From: Lactarius indigo | Taxonomy: Eukaryota > Basidiomycota > Agaricomycetes > Russulales > Russulaceae | Length of the DNA stretch: 64,000 nt | NCBI GenBank assembly: GCA_025766275.1 | Contig: JAFKAC010000089.1 | Location: 62,001-126,000 of the forward strand | Reading direction: 5' to 3' | In this document: piece after piece, positions 9,018 through 19,688 of the stretch | Layout of the letters: every line of letters begins with the position of its first letter | Numbering within the stretch: the stretch's first letter is position 1 | Position numbers and translations under genes: made by a program | The notes under the pieces: model-generated | Seen by the model: the letters and a program-made list of their open reading frames with translations, nothing else | Database searches by the model: none | Told to the model about the DNA's origin: nothing

Positions 9018-11922
9018 GTGGAAAAAGGAGGGTTTTCAGGATGCCTGAACCCATTGGCCTGGGTGAGGGCAGTCAATTGTAACAGTGTAATCATGACTTG
9101 CTATTGTTCTATGAGAGTTCCAGTATCGATTTGCACCAGTTATGCAATGGCCGACATATGTGCATTAGTAGACTCAGGAACAACTCACTGCTTCATGAGA
9201 CCCTCCTTTGTCAAAAGGATGGGATTTGGGACAAAACAACTTGACATCCCAAAGAAAATATGGAACATCAACAACACAGAAAATAAATTGGGATGTATCA
9301 CTCACTACATTGATGTTGATGTTCAAACTGAAGGAATCAATAAGGAAATACGCTTCCTCATCACCAACATTGGCAACGAAGACATTGTTCTCGGATATCC
9401 CTGGCTTGCAATATATGACCCCCATATTAAGTGGTCACAAGCAGCCATACACAAAGACATGCTTCCCATTGTTATCCAGTCCATCAACCCCCACATTGAA
9501 CACATTGAGCCAGTAGTAGCGGTATCCTCTGTACAACACGAAGACTATGAAGTCATACACTCCTGCACCATCACTAACAAGGAGTGGCAACAATTTGAAG
9601 AAGAATGCCAGATCAGGGCAACTGCTACTGATCTTGCCATCACAGCCCAACTATACACTACCAAAGCTGAGTTACCCCCAGAATACCGAGAGTTTGAATG
9701 TCTCTTCAATGAAGAAGTGTCGGACAGGTTCCCTCCCAGCAGGCCCTGGGATCACACAATCAAGTTCAAGCCTGGCACAGCAGATGCCATAGATTGTAAA
9801 ATATACCCCATGACCCAAGAAGAAGACAAAAATTTGCGTGAATGGATTAACAAACAGCTAAAGAAAGGGTATATAAGACCCTCTAAGTCCCTGTACACAT
9901 CCTCCTTCTTCTTCATCGAAAAGATGGACAGAAAACTACACCCAGTACAGGACTACAGAAAAATCAACACAGTCACTATACACAACCAATATCCCCTTCC
10001 TCTCATATCTGATCTCATCACAGACCTCAGCAACGCTCACATCTATACCAAGCTTGACATTAGATGGGGATATAACAACATATGCATCAAAGAGGGGGAC
10101 GAGGAAAAGGCAGCGTTTAAAACACACTATGGACTATTCGAACCAATGGTGGTGTTCTTCAGCTTGACTAATTCTCTGGCAACATTTCAGACTATGATGA
10201 ATTTCATCTTCTGGGACATCATTGCCAAACACGAAGCATGTGGAATGGTCATACAGGTTTACATGGACGACATTGGCATCACTACTGGGATTAAACACTT
10301 ACTGACTGATCACATTGAAGCAGTAAAAGACATGCTCTGTGGATCTACAGAACACGACCTATACTACAAGTTGGAGAAATGCCTCTTTCACTCTCCACAC
10401 ATGGATTACCTAAGGGGTAATCCTTGAAAAGGGCATGACATGAATGGACCCTGTCAAAATTTTGGGCATTAAGGACTGGCCTATGCCAACCAAAGTTAAG
10501 GACGTCCGCTCTTTCCTTGGCTTTTGCAATTTTTACCAACCCCTCATCCACAGCTTTGCCACTAAAGCATGTCCACTCAACAAACTAATGTGTAAAGGCA
10601 TCGAATGGCACTGGGGAAAAGATGAAGAACAAGCCTTTCAAGACCTCAAACACCTCATAACCAGCGAACTGGTACTCACTCACCCAGACCTAACACAACA
10701 ATTCAAACTAGAGGTCAATGCATTGGGGTTCACAATGGGTGCAGTACTTCTACAATGAAAAGCAGATGGCAAACAGCATCCCATTGGTTACTACTCCTCC
10801 ACTCTTAACAAAGCGGAATGAAACTACAACATCTACAATCTTGAACTCCTGGCAATTGTCAAGGCTTTTCATCATTGGAGACCTCTTCTGGCGGGATCCC
10901 CTCACAAAATCAAAGTTTTCTCCAACCATCTGAACCTACAATACTGGAAGTTGCCACAAAAGATCAGTAGGTGTGTCGCCAGGGAAGTACTCCAGCTTTC
11001 AGAATACAACTTTGAGATTCACCACATCAAAGGAACATCCAATGGATGCGCCGATGCACTATCACTAAGGCCCGATTACAACCAAGGAGAAAGTGACAAT
11101 GAAGGAATAACCATGTTGCCCAAAAGTGTTTTTGTACACACAACCACCCTGGACAAACCACAACATCTACACTGGAGGCCAGAGATTTTGCCAACTGAGA
11201 TGACGCCTGAACACCCCATCTATGAACAGGATCTAGCTAAGTTAAAACCTTGGGTCAATGCTCACAAACTAAAAGACATCGAAGGAACATGGTACAAAGA
11301 CAGACACTGTGTGGTTACTGGTGGTATTCACAACAAGAGTACCATCATTGCTGCACATCACGATTCCCCTGTTCATGGTCATCCAGGAATCAAACACACC
11401 CTCACACTCACAGAATGAAGCTATTGGTGGCCACAGATGAAGAACAATGTTACAGATTATGTCAAAGGCTGTGCAGAGTGCCAATGACACAAAGTCAACC
11501 TCCACCCCATTAGAGCACCATTACAACCCATCTACCCCAAACCAGAAGCCCTGCTGTTTGAGATCATCACAGTGGACTTCATCACCAAACTCCCCATCTC
11601 ACATGGCTATGATTCTATCTTAATGATAACTGATCATGACTGTACCAAAGCCACCATCTTCATCCTGTGCAATGAAGAGATAACAGCTGAAGGCATGGCT
11701 GCTTTGTATGTTTCTCATGTATTTCCCCAGTTCAGACTCCCCTTGTGCATTATCAGTGACCGAGATCCCTGCTTTGTGTCCAAGTTCATGCAGGAGATAT
11801 GCAAAATTCGTGGCATCAGCCAAAATATCTCAACGGTGTATCATCCCCACACAGATGGCCAATTGGAGAGAACAAACCAATGGCTTGAACAGTATCTCTG
11901 CTTCTGGGTAAACAAGTGACAA
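9018..11922 (+). pseudogene. pol: H1 pol: protease, RT, RNase H, integrase (decayed)
   Basis: Protease motif ALVDSGTTH is near 9160, RT is at about 9680-10430 with YMDD (VYMDDIGIT near 10258), RNase H at about 10640-11060, and the integrase HHCC finger plus core at about 11330-11919 (VDFITKLP, ISDRDP). The frame is broken mostly by single TGA codons at positions where relatives have arginine, for example before MDPVKI and before the integrase HHCC region. A solo LTR interrupts the integrase at 11923; the frame resumes at 12503. Confidence 0.88.
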
Positions 11923-12502
11923 CGTTATGCCCAAGCAGGGGTGTGGGTTCTAGAGGTTCTAAGTCACACAAGTATCAAGTGAAGACATCTGTTGTCTTAT
12001 TGCTATGAAATACAAGTGACAAAAGTGTGGCACAATGTGCAGCACTACTCTGTAATGTAGGACTCCTTGTCCAAAGTGTCTAACACTTCTCTACACTTGA
12101 TCTTGCTAGTCCACAGAGTATAACAGGTGTGATGTGTTGATATAGTTCAACTGCAAAGACTTTGAAGTGTCCTGATTAGGGACTGAGGTAGGGGATGCAC
12201 AAGAAGAGGGGAATAGAGCGAGGTCACACCAAAGTACAAAGGCAAGGTTGCTAGATTGCAAACGAAGCCAAGTCTGGCTTCCTACAGTCTATGGTACAGG
12301 TTTATATAGGACGAGGTTCCAAACAACATGAACACAAGTCCACACAAGATCAAAGAGACCAAATGGGACAAGAAGATATTTGGAACAAGGGAACAGTGCC
12401 ACTAGTAGCAGTAGCTCCTTTGGTAACAAAGGTATAGTACCAAAGGGGAAAAGCAAGGTAGAAACATACTGTGACTAAGGTCTGAAGCATTGGATCATAA
12501 CA
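11923..12502 (-). mobile_element. Solo LTR, family L2
   Basis: A 580-bp solo LTR in minus orientation, flanked by a perfect 5-bp duplication GACAA (11918-11922 and 12503-12507), inserted in H1 integrase. Its first base on the plus strand is C instead of the expected T of TGTTATG. It resembles the copies at 37568-38146 and 43522-44100. Each has a TATA box followed by a short hairpin (GAAGCCA/TGGCTTC). Confidence 0.92.
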
Positions 12503-12837
12503 GACAAGATGACTGGGTTTGTTATCTGCCTATGGCAGAATTCATGCACAATAATTGGCCCAATGAAACTACATGAGAGTCACCCTTCTTCCTCTTATCA
12601 GGATTCAATCCCGTGCTGATTGGATTGATAGACCATCTCCTATCCCACAAGTCTTGCTACAGCTAGACCAATTCAAGCAGGCATGACAGTGTGCCTTCTC
12701 CTGCATGTTCTGAGTGCAGAAGTCATGGGTCAAGCACAAAGATCCGCCTAAATTCAAAGAAGGTGACCTCATGTGGCTTGAAGGATGCCACCTATGCACA
12801 CACCAACCAACCACAAAATTAGCTGCTAAGCACCATA
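12503..12837 (+). pseudogene. H1 integrase C-terminal fragment
   Basis: Continues H1 integrase after the solo LTR (LPMAEFMHNNWP, then a KFKEGDLMWLEG-like region and KLAAKH). It stops abruptly at about 12838, where D sequence of opposite orientation begins, without LTR ends or an obvious duplication. The H1 chromodomain and 3' LTR are missing here. Confidence 0.8.
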
Positions 12838-13860
12838 GTGTTGGTAGGTGATTCGCGTATCTTGCTGGCTTTGTGTAATTCAGGCGAGACTGATTGTGGC
12901 AATTCATCATGTAACTGGGGATAAGTAAGATGTCTGGGGTTAGTGGTAACGGCCTTGGCGAATGTGCGTGGCAGAGTTCGGGGAGGTATGGGGAGGATTT
13001 GTTCGGCCATTATTACAGCACAGTGATGGTGAAGTCATGGGTTGGAGACCCCGTTGTGTGTGAATACAGAAGATAGAGCCGTGGGCATGGGTTTTGGAAG
13101 GAATGGTGTTAGTCGCGTCACTGCACAGGCTTCCAGAATATGGGTATCGATAGCAGCGGTGTTTGCTGCCCAATCTACCATACTGTGTTTGGCTTCTCGC
13201 AGGTGTTGCAAAAGTATTTGTTGTTGTTGAACTGATTCTCTGAGTCAATGGACGTCAGCACTTAGACTGGGGTCGGCGAATTGTGCTAATGCTTTGTCGA
13301 TATTGGCGTGGGCCGGGTGTTCGGGGTGAAAGATGTCAATGAATTTTTTCTCCAGAATACGTGGTCGTATGTCAGGACATGGTCGTGCTGTCAGTTCGTC
13401 GTAGTAATAGGGTTTACCACGTCCCTCTGTGGCGATGGTAATGGGCTGACCACGTGGATTGACAACGAACTGTAAATAGGCTGCATTTCTGCGTTCCCCG
13501 TCGGACCACGGTATTTCGACCTGATAAGGGTGCTCAGGTAATACTTTCTGCCAGTCACCGACTGGTGGCGAGAGGTCATCAACTGGTTGTGCCGGCAATG
13601 GGTGGGGCTGTCGCTGTTCATTCTGTTTTGTGAGTTCCTTCAGTGTTTCCCGCCGCAGACGTTGCTGCCGTTGTTGTTTGGCCTGTGAGTGGCGATAGTG
13701 ATAGCCGTTGTCACCGATATGCATGCTAAGTCCCCACATGTCTTTGCACAAACATGGTGAGTTCAGCAGAGCGTTGTAAGACGGTCCCACTCTTGCCCAT
13801 TCATTTACCTCTCGGTCAATACATCAATTGACGTCGTCCAGGAGGTCTCGAGCAGCTATG
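12838..13860 (-). pseudogene. Element D post-pol accessory region
   Basis: Continues from the D chromodomain into an extra protein. A 181-aa open stretch (13245-13790) carries a basic Gln/Arg-rich segment, then a region with GERRNAAYLQFVVNPRG and GKPYYYDELTARP, and a segment FHPEHPAHANIDKAL. A further stretch at 12819-13248 is probably its coiled C-terminus. The order of blocks parallels the post-pol genes of E, H2 and H3. The end at 12838 is truncated. Confidence 0.6.
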
Positions 13861-16800
13861 ATTGGGAATTGAGGGGGATGGTGCTGCATGATGAGGTTGG
13901 TACTGATGTAGTTAATTGTTGTGTCTTTCCGAGCTTTATACTGCTGGATAAGCTCGGGAGCATTTATGTTAGAGATGGGTTCGCAGCTATCGTGTGCTGC
14001 GGAAAAACCTTTCCATCATATCAAATATTGTGGCGTTCTTCGTCTGCCCGTCAGGCAATGATCGAGGATGTCTTCTACTTCCCACTCCAACTCCCTGTTC
14101 ACTAATTCCAGGAGCGGGTGTTCTTCCTTTCCTCTGTTTGTCTCGGTTTCACGATAGGGGGTTAGAAGAGCGGTGTGAAATACGTCATGGATCTTCCATT
14201 TTTCCGGTAGTTGAAGTCGATAGGCTGTTTCCGAAACCTTCTGTGTTACGATTAGCGGTCCGTACCGTTTTGGTGCTAATTTTGTTGACGGGTGGGTAGT
14301 CTTCAGATTTGTGGCATCTAGCCACACTTTATCGCCCAATCAATAGGGTTGATATCGCGGCAATCCGACTATCCATTTCAACTGGGTGTTCTTCATCGCA
14401 GTTTGTGCGTCTGTTCATGCTTTAGTTAAAGCTGCGAGGCGTTCGTCGGCTGTTGGGGAGTTAGTGGAGTTCTTTGGTTGATGAACAGATGGGACAAAGC
14501 CCAGGAGTAACTCAAACGGGGATTTCCGTGTGGTATCTGATGACCACGCATTCAGTGCGTATTAGGCAATGGGGAGCATTGGTGCCCAATTATCCTGTTG
14601 GTAGTTAGCGTACATCCTTAGATACTGTTCCAGTTTTTGATTTGTCCTTTCCGATTGCCCATTGGTGCATGGATGGTATGCCGTACTGATGTTTTGTTGA
14701 ATGTTTAGGGCTGAACAAAGGGCCCTAGTGAGTGCGGCCGTGAACTGGGGATCGTGGTCCAAGATGACTTTGTTTGGCAAGCCATAATGAGGTAATATGT
14801 GTCGGACGTATGACTGCACAACTTCTTCGGCGCCATGTTTTTCTTTCCAAGGTATGAAGATGTTGGCCTTTGAACATCCCTGATTGGTGATGGTTAGGAT
14901 CGAATCGAATCCTCGGGATTTGGGGAGTTTAGTAATGAAATTGAGGGCAATTGTCTGGAATGGAAGGGAGTTATCTGGAAAGATTGGGCTTATCGGTACT
15001 TGGGGTCAAGTTGTTAAGTTTTTGTTAGCTTGGCAGACAACGCATCCTTGTACATAATCGGTGACATGGTCTGTCATATTAGGCCACCAGTAGTGATTGT
15101 TGATTGCTGACAGTGTGTTGGATTGTCCAGGGTGGCCTGTGGTGGTGAGGTCATGGAACGACCGAATTACCCCCCTCCTCAGGGAGGGGTCGTCCACAAT
15201 CACTAGTCGGTTGCGGTGAAACCAGAGGCCAGAGGGGTCGCATTGCAGAGGAGGGTGTGCGTTATGAAAAAGGTTCAGTCATGCAAGTTGGGCAGCACGA
15301 CATTGATCATCTAAAGTAGTGGTGCGGGTAAAATTGATAAAGAAGGAGGGTGGGAGAACAGTGACTGCCAAGTTGTCAGTGCCGTCGGGAACAAGTGTGG
15401 GGTGTCAAGAGAGGGCATTGGCATGCAGAGTGGGTCCTGGTACATGTTTGAGCACAATGTTGTAATCAGTGAGGATGTTGACCAAACATGCAACACGTCA
15501 GTTAATATGTTGAGGAGAACGGTAATGGAGAAGGTTCTGGTGGTCGATGAGGATGGTGATGGGATGAGAGGCGGCGACAAGCAAATGCCACCAGTGTTCC
15601 AGACTGTGGATGAGCGTGAGAAGTTCACGATCATAGACGTCATAGTTCCGTTCAGCAGCTGAGAGAGACTGGGAAAAGTAGCCCATGACCTGGTGTTTCT
15701 GGCGACTGTTGGGCTGAGTGAGTATGGCACCAATGGCATATAGGGAGGCATCAGTCTGCAGTTGGTATGGTACAGCGGGGTTTGGTTGACGTAGTGCAGG
15801 GCGCGAGCAAGCAATGGAAAGTAGAGTGTTGAGGGCGTGAGTACAGTCATTAGTCCAGAGAAATGGGACATCTTTTTTGAGTAGGTTTGTCAGGGGATGT
15901 GCAATATCAGCGTAGTGGGGTATGAATGGTCGTTGGTACCCGAGGATGCCAAGCGTGCTACATACTTGTTTGACAGATGTTAACATTTGTGGCCAATTGT
16001 GCCATCCTGATACTTTATCACTACCCATCTGTATAGTTTGGTTAGCGATCGTCATGCCTAGGTAATCAATTTCGGTGCGTTTGAAGGCACATTTTGACAA
16101 TTTTAGAAAGTAGCTCTCGTCCATTAGAATCTGGAGTACTTGCCCAACGATTAATCGATGACGGTGATAGTCTGTAACTGTGGTGATTAGAATATCGTCC
16201 ATGTAAATGAACAATTTGGTGGGGTATCGTTGAAGTAATGAGCGGAAGATGCGATTCATTGCCTGGACAAAGGTGGTGGGCGAATTAGTCAAGCCGAAAT
16301 ACATAACCATGGGTTCGAATAGTCCACGAGGTGTTTTGAACGCAGCCTTCCACTGGTTACCGTCTTTGATGCAAATATTGTTATAGCCCCATCGTATGTT
16401 GAATTTCGTAAACAGTGTTTTGTCAGCGAGTTGATTGAGAAGATTAGAGATCAACAGGATCGGATAGGTATCTTTCAACGTGATCTGGTTTAGTGGTTTG
16501 TAATCCTGGACCGGTCATAACTTTCTGTCTTTCTTTTTTAGGAAGAAAAATGATGATGCATAGGGTGATTTTGATTCACAAATGTACCCTTTGTTTAGAT
16601 GTTTGTTTAGGAACTCGTCCAGGTGATTTAGTTCTTTCGTTTTTAAGGGATAGATTTTACACTTTAGAGTCGGTGGAGCATTGGGCAAAAGTGTGATCAC
16701 GTGGTCATCTTCTCTTTCTGGTGGGAAGTGCATTGCGGCTTCTTCCGAAAAGACCGTGGCCCATTGTTGGTAATGTTCAGGGAGTTTGTCGTTTGTTTTT

Positions 16801-17351
16801 GTTTGTCGTTCCACCATTTGCTGAGCTATTGTATCGATCGTCATGACCTGGTTGATTTTTATATGTCACTCTGTTCCTTTGAGGCGGTTGTTGACCCAAT
16901 CGATTTTGGGATCGGTTTCTCAGAACCATGGATGACCGAATATGATGCGAGGTCGTCTGAGGTGTGTGACATACAACAGTGTGTGGTACTGTCTTTTTCC
17001 CCAGCTGATCATTGCTGAGCAGGCCTTTTTAATACTTCCCTGTTCGTTGAGTGTTCCATCGACGTTATAGACAAGTCTTTGTTTGACGTCTATTGTTTGA
17101 AGAGCGAATTTGTGGATACATTCGTCGTCTATGAAATTGTCAGATGCGCCAGAGTCAATTAGTACGGGAATGGTATGTGGGGTTCCTTCCATCAAGATCT
17201 GAAGGGTAAGTGTATCGTCCGAAGTACTATGGATCGCGTTGATACTTGACTCTTCAACTTTGTTGTCCTTGTCTAGGCTAGCTTCCATTAACAGTTGTGA
17301 GATCATATCTTTCCGTTGACTGATAGATAATCCCAGTATACCAGTCATCAA
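13861..17351 (-). pseudogene. pol: Element D pol (PR, RT, RNase H, IN, chromodomain), decayed
   Basis: Minus-strand Gypsy pol. Protease LIDSGASDNF (16920-17351), RT (15498-16844, with YMDD in FIYMDDILITT), RNase H (TDASLYAIGAIL), the integrase HHCC finger (15006-15203), the core (14562-14819), GPY/F module (14016-14339) and the start of a chromodomain (EVEDILDH, then WKGF after a TGA). Breaks are mainly single in-frame stops, many TGA. Confidence 0.88.
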
Positions 17352-17579
17352 TCAATCGGTAGTAAGTTCCTCTTTTACTTCACTTGAGGGTGATGGTTTT
17401 GTTGTAACTTCATTGACGCGAGCGGGTGGTTGCTTATTTGGACAGTCGCGAGACAAGTGGCCCATCTTCTTACATCTGAAGCATAGGCCCTCTTTGCAAC
17501 AGCGGTCCATTTCTGCGAGTTCTTGGGGTGTACGAGTTCGTGGAACATATGTTTGAACTGTGTCCACTTCCATGGGTAC
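17352..17579 (-). pseudogene. gag: Element D Gag C-terminus with zinc knuckle
   Basis: Ends in a CCHC knuckle CFRCKKMGHLSRDC and runs into protease in the same frame through a TGA. The frame is cut at 17579 by the LTR of copy B; under the inversion model its N-terminal part lies left of the window beyond copy A, ending in the duplicated bases GGTAC. Confidence 0.75.
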
Positions 17580-17708
17580 TGTCACGAACCTATAAACCTG
17601 GTCGTGACTCAAGGCGCTTAGGACCGGACCGGACCGGACCGGGCTTACATCATCAGCTTCCTAAAGGGGAAATCCGAAATCGGAGTTTGAATTTCGCTCT
17701 CCGACGAT

Positions 17709-17832
17709 CACGTGATGCGTCACGTGATTACTCTGTCTTTCCAAGTCACATGTGCACATGCACGTGTATCAATCAACGATTGATAGTTTATCGATCAATG
17801 AAGATAATCAACCAAGTCACAAGGAACACGTG
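17709..17832. promoter_or_regulatory. Cluster of four CACGTG motifs in LTR U3
   Basis: CACGTG occurs at 17709, 17721, 17761 and 17827, the first two as part of the longer ATCACGTGAT and GTCACGTGAT palindromes. Such E-box/G-box hexamers are bound by bHLH factors of the Cbf1/Pho4/SREBP type in fungi. The cluster is kept in all three LTRs apart from CpG-type changes nearby. Confidence 0.45.
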
Positions 17833-18047
17833 ATCTAATCACGGGTTTCGCAGCTGCTGCGGAATCACGCCACTATGGTGCAATATGGCGCCATCGACTG
17901 CGGCGCAGTCGTACCATGCTTATCCTGTATTCTGATTGGACAGTATTAATAACCTGTCTCTGGAATGTTCCAATCTGCAGTATTGCGCAGCACCCGTGGA
18001 CAGGCCCTAAGCCTGCCCTAAAGTTACGCACAGACCACCCCCTGTAG

Positions 18048-18092
18048 TATATAAGCTAGCTCAATCTATCGGACAGTCCCTCAGACTGTCCA
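18048..18092 (+). promoter_or_regulatory. Core promoter and 5'-end stem-loop
   Basis: TATATAA at 18048-18054 is followed about 17-37 nt later by an inverted repeat GGACAGT (18071-18077) / ACTGTCC (18085-18091). The right arm overlaps AGACTGTCCA (18083-18092), the segment complementary to the PBS, so the RNA start is predicted in or just before it. Confidence 0.6.
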
Positions 18093-18260
18093 CTTGTGAC
18101 ATCTTCCTCTCTTGCCTCTCAGCTCCTTCGAGTGCCCCACCTTGTGTGCGCCACTATCTTCTTTGAGCCAAGACGCCCCCTCTTCGCCCCCTTCAACGCT
18201 CTCTCCGTCTCTACCTCGCCCGCCGTCGTCTTCAACCGTATCCCTCGCTGTCGAGTGACA

Positions 18261-18316
18261 GTGAGTTCACCACACTTGGACAGTCTCTCCAATAGACTGA
18301 CCCCGGGCTGTTCCAG
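18261..18316 (+). promoter_or_regulatory. Predicted 56-nt leader intron spanning the PBS (copy B)
   Basis: Donor A|GTGAGT (exon ends 18260), branch motif CTGAC (18297-18301, 15-16 nt from the acceptor), acceptor TTCCAG|TG (exon resumes 18317). Length and signals are typical for a basidiomycete intron. The joined bases A+TG make the initiator ATG of ORF1 in the right frame. Copy A keeps all three signals and the exact length. Confidence 0.72.
18277..18286 (+). other. Self-priming PBS, copy B
   Basis: TGGACAGTCT lies two bases after the 5' LTR and is perfectly complementary to AGACTGTCCA in R (18083-18092). It does not look like the 3' end of a common tRNA primer. Self-priming by the RNA 5' end is established for Tf1 and related chromoviruses. 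Confidence 0.65.
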
Positions 18317-19578
18317 TGACTGACTATAACTACGAGTACGACTTCTCGCAGTACGGTCAGTGGGACGGAGACTCTGCCAGCTACCAGTCAGAGTTCGACA
18401 ACCAAGGTAGCCCCCTCAACTTTTCCCGAACTTCCCCTGTCCCCTCTTCCTCTGCTGTCCGTCTTGACAGCCTCCGCTTTACCGCCCCCTACACCCCCGC
18501 CACCTTCGGTGGTAACGAACCCCCTGCCCCTGTTGCCCTTGTTCGGGACGCAACCCCCGAACTAGTTTACCCCTACACTCCGGCTGAAGAAGCCACCCCT
18601 TGTCCTTCCCCTCATTCCCTTTCCCCCAGTGTCGCCCAGTTCTACGAAGAGGTCCTCGAGATCATCGACCTCAACGGGAACCTTGTCCCCTTGTCCCCTG
18701 AACCCCGCGCCGAGTCTGCGCCTCCCCTCCGAGTCCCGACCCCCCGCCCCCCTGTTTCTCTTCGTGGCTCTCCTTCGCCACCTCCTGTTCTTCCTCCGAC
18801 TCCTCGTCGCTCTTTGTCTCCTGTTCCGGTCCCCTCCCGCCTTGCAACCCCCGACTCGCCGATTAACTACGAGCGAGTAGCAGAACAAGGCCCAGTCTTT
18901 CCCCCGGCCCCTCACCCCCACCAAGAAAACCTTCCCCCGCTTGGCGCCACCGCCTACCAAGCCCCTCCTTGTCTCCTTCACCAAGGAGAACACCCCCACC
19001 AGTACATCGCTGTCGTCACCCCCCAAGGAGAATCTTGGCGGCCCGCCTCCACCACACTCCGGGAACTAATCACTAAAGTTCCCCTTGCCACCTCCCTCGT
19101 TACTTTTCCCCCCATCTTCCCTTCCGTCACCCCTTTTCGTCTTCTTCCTCCTCACGTTTACACCCTCTTCCCACGCATTATTGACCCCACTCAACACCCT
19201 GACTTCCCCCCCCTTTACGTCTGTTCCAAGGCCATCTACGACCTTCCCTCCCCCGACACCCCCTTTGGGACTATCCGCTATGACTTTAGGGAAGGCCTGA
19301 GACGTGCCTTCGCCCCCCTCACTAACGTCCACAGGGCAGGGTACATTGACTCTCTAGTAACCCTAGAGATCCAGGACTTTTTGGACGGAAGGATTGTTAC
19401 CACTTACGGACACTTACGCTTTTCTTTTAACGGACAAATTTACGCTTACCACCAGGCCTATTTCTTTGAGGACTTGGTTCGTTCTGCCCCTCATCTACTG
19501 GCTTATTGTCTTTCCCCCCGTATCCCTGCCGACCCCTTTAGTTTTATTTCCACCTTTCCCGACGACCAGCCACTTTAG
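18317..19578 (+). CDS. Copy B ORF1, pre-gag accessory protein (splice-made start)
   Basis: A 420-aa frame, methionine-free except for the start made by splicing A18260 to TG at 18317. Without splicing the frame begins only after TGA at 18298-18300 and has no ATG. N-terminus is acidic/aromatic (DYNYEYDFSQYGQWDGD); residues about 40-205 are Pro/Ser/Thr-rich low complexity; residues about 210-415 form a conserved globular part (LLHQGEHPH, GESWRPAS, TPFGTIRYDFREGLRR, FEDLVR). The C-terminal half is very similar to copy A while the linker is not. No hydrophobic signal or anchor. Unknown family and function. Confidence 0.75.
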
Positions 19579-19603
19579 ATAAGTGGTTATATATTTGCCT
19601 TGT

Positions 19604-19623
19604 CTTGAAACGAGTGTTTTAAG
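19604..19623 (+). other. GAGT stem-loop 1 after ORF1
   Basis: CTTGAAAC (19604-19611), loop GAGT, GTTTTAAG (19616-19623): eight pairs including one G-U. Copy A has a perfect nine-pair version with the same loop at 6394-6415. The 3' arm ends in AAG followed by TG, like a splice acceptor. Confidence 0.6.
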
Positions 19624-19635
19624 TGCAACGCAAAA

Positions 19636-19687
19636 GTAAGTAAGTGTTTACTTATTTGGGTTTTGGACTTAAATCGAGTGATTTAAG
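19636..19687 (+). promoter_or_regulatory. Predicted 52-nt intron creating the ORF2 start codon (copy B)
   Basis: Donor A|GTAAGT (exon ends 19635), acceptor TTTAAG|TG (exon resumes 19688). Joining gives ATG CCG CCT, the first codons of ORF2. Copy A has the same donor base context and acceptor with 49 nt. The leader donor at 18260 could use the same acceptor with the same outcome. The acceptor lies in a GAGT stem-loop (19667-19688). Confidence 0.55.
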
Positions 19688-19688
19688 T
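19667..19688 (+). other. GAGT stem-loop 2 overlapping the ORF2 acceptor
   Basis: ACTTAAATC (19667-19675), loop GAGT, GATTTAAGT (19680-19688): nine perfect pairs. The copy A counterpart (6332-6353) has different stem bases, a bulge and the same loop. The AG of the predicted splice acceptor and the TG of the start codon fall in the 3' arm. Confidence 0.65.

Larger units (their letters stand above)
8462..17579. other. Segment inverted between the two chromovirus copies
   Basis: This 9.1-kb block lies between the inverted copies A and B. Its left end (ACTCC) is the reverse complement of the bases to the right of copy B (GGAGT, 27418-27422). The H1 gag frame that stops at 27418 on the minus strand continues in frame at 8462 on the plus strand, after counting the five shared bases once. 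Flipping the block therefore restores both a target-site duplication around B and a continuous gag. Its right end carries the C-terminal gag of element D, whose N-terminal part should lie left of the window. Confidence 0.85.
17580..18274 (+). repeat. 5' LTR of copy B (695 bp)
   Basis: Starts TGTCACG and ends CACCACA. U3 holds a GGACC tandem run, a TTACATCATC site (TTACGTCATC in the other LTRs), four CACGTG motifs (17709-17832) and a TATATAA box (18048-18054). R/U5 has no ATG at all. A splice donor lies 14 bp before its end. Confidence 0.97.

Noticed and set aside
18096..18323. 75-codon frame inside R/U5 of the LTR leading towards ORF1
   Set aside because: No ATG, different frame from ORF1, and the stop falls right at the predicted acceptor; joining it in frame to ORF1 is not possible with the best splice sites.
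19636..19687. Fusion of ORF1 and ORF2 by splicing out the spacer
   Set aside because: ORF1 ends with its own stop before the donor in both copies, so splicing this intron cannot join the two proteins.
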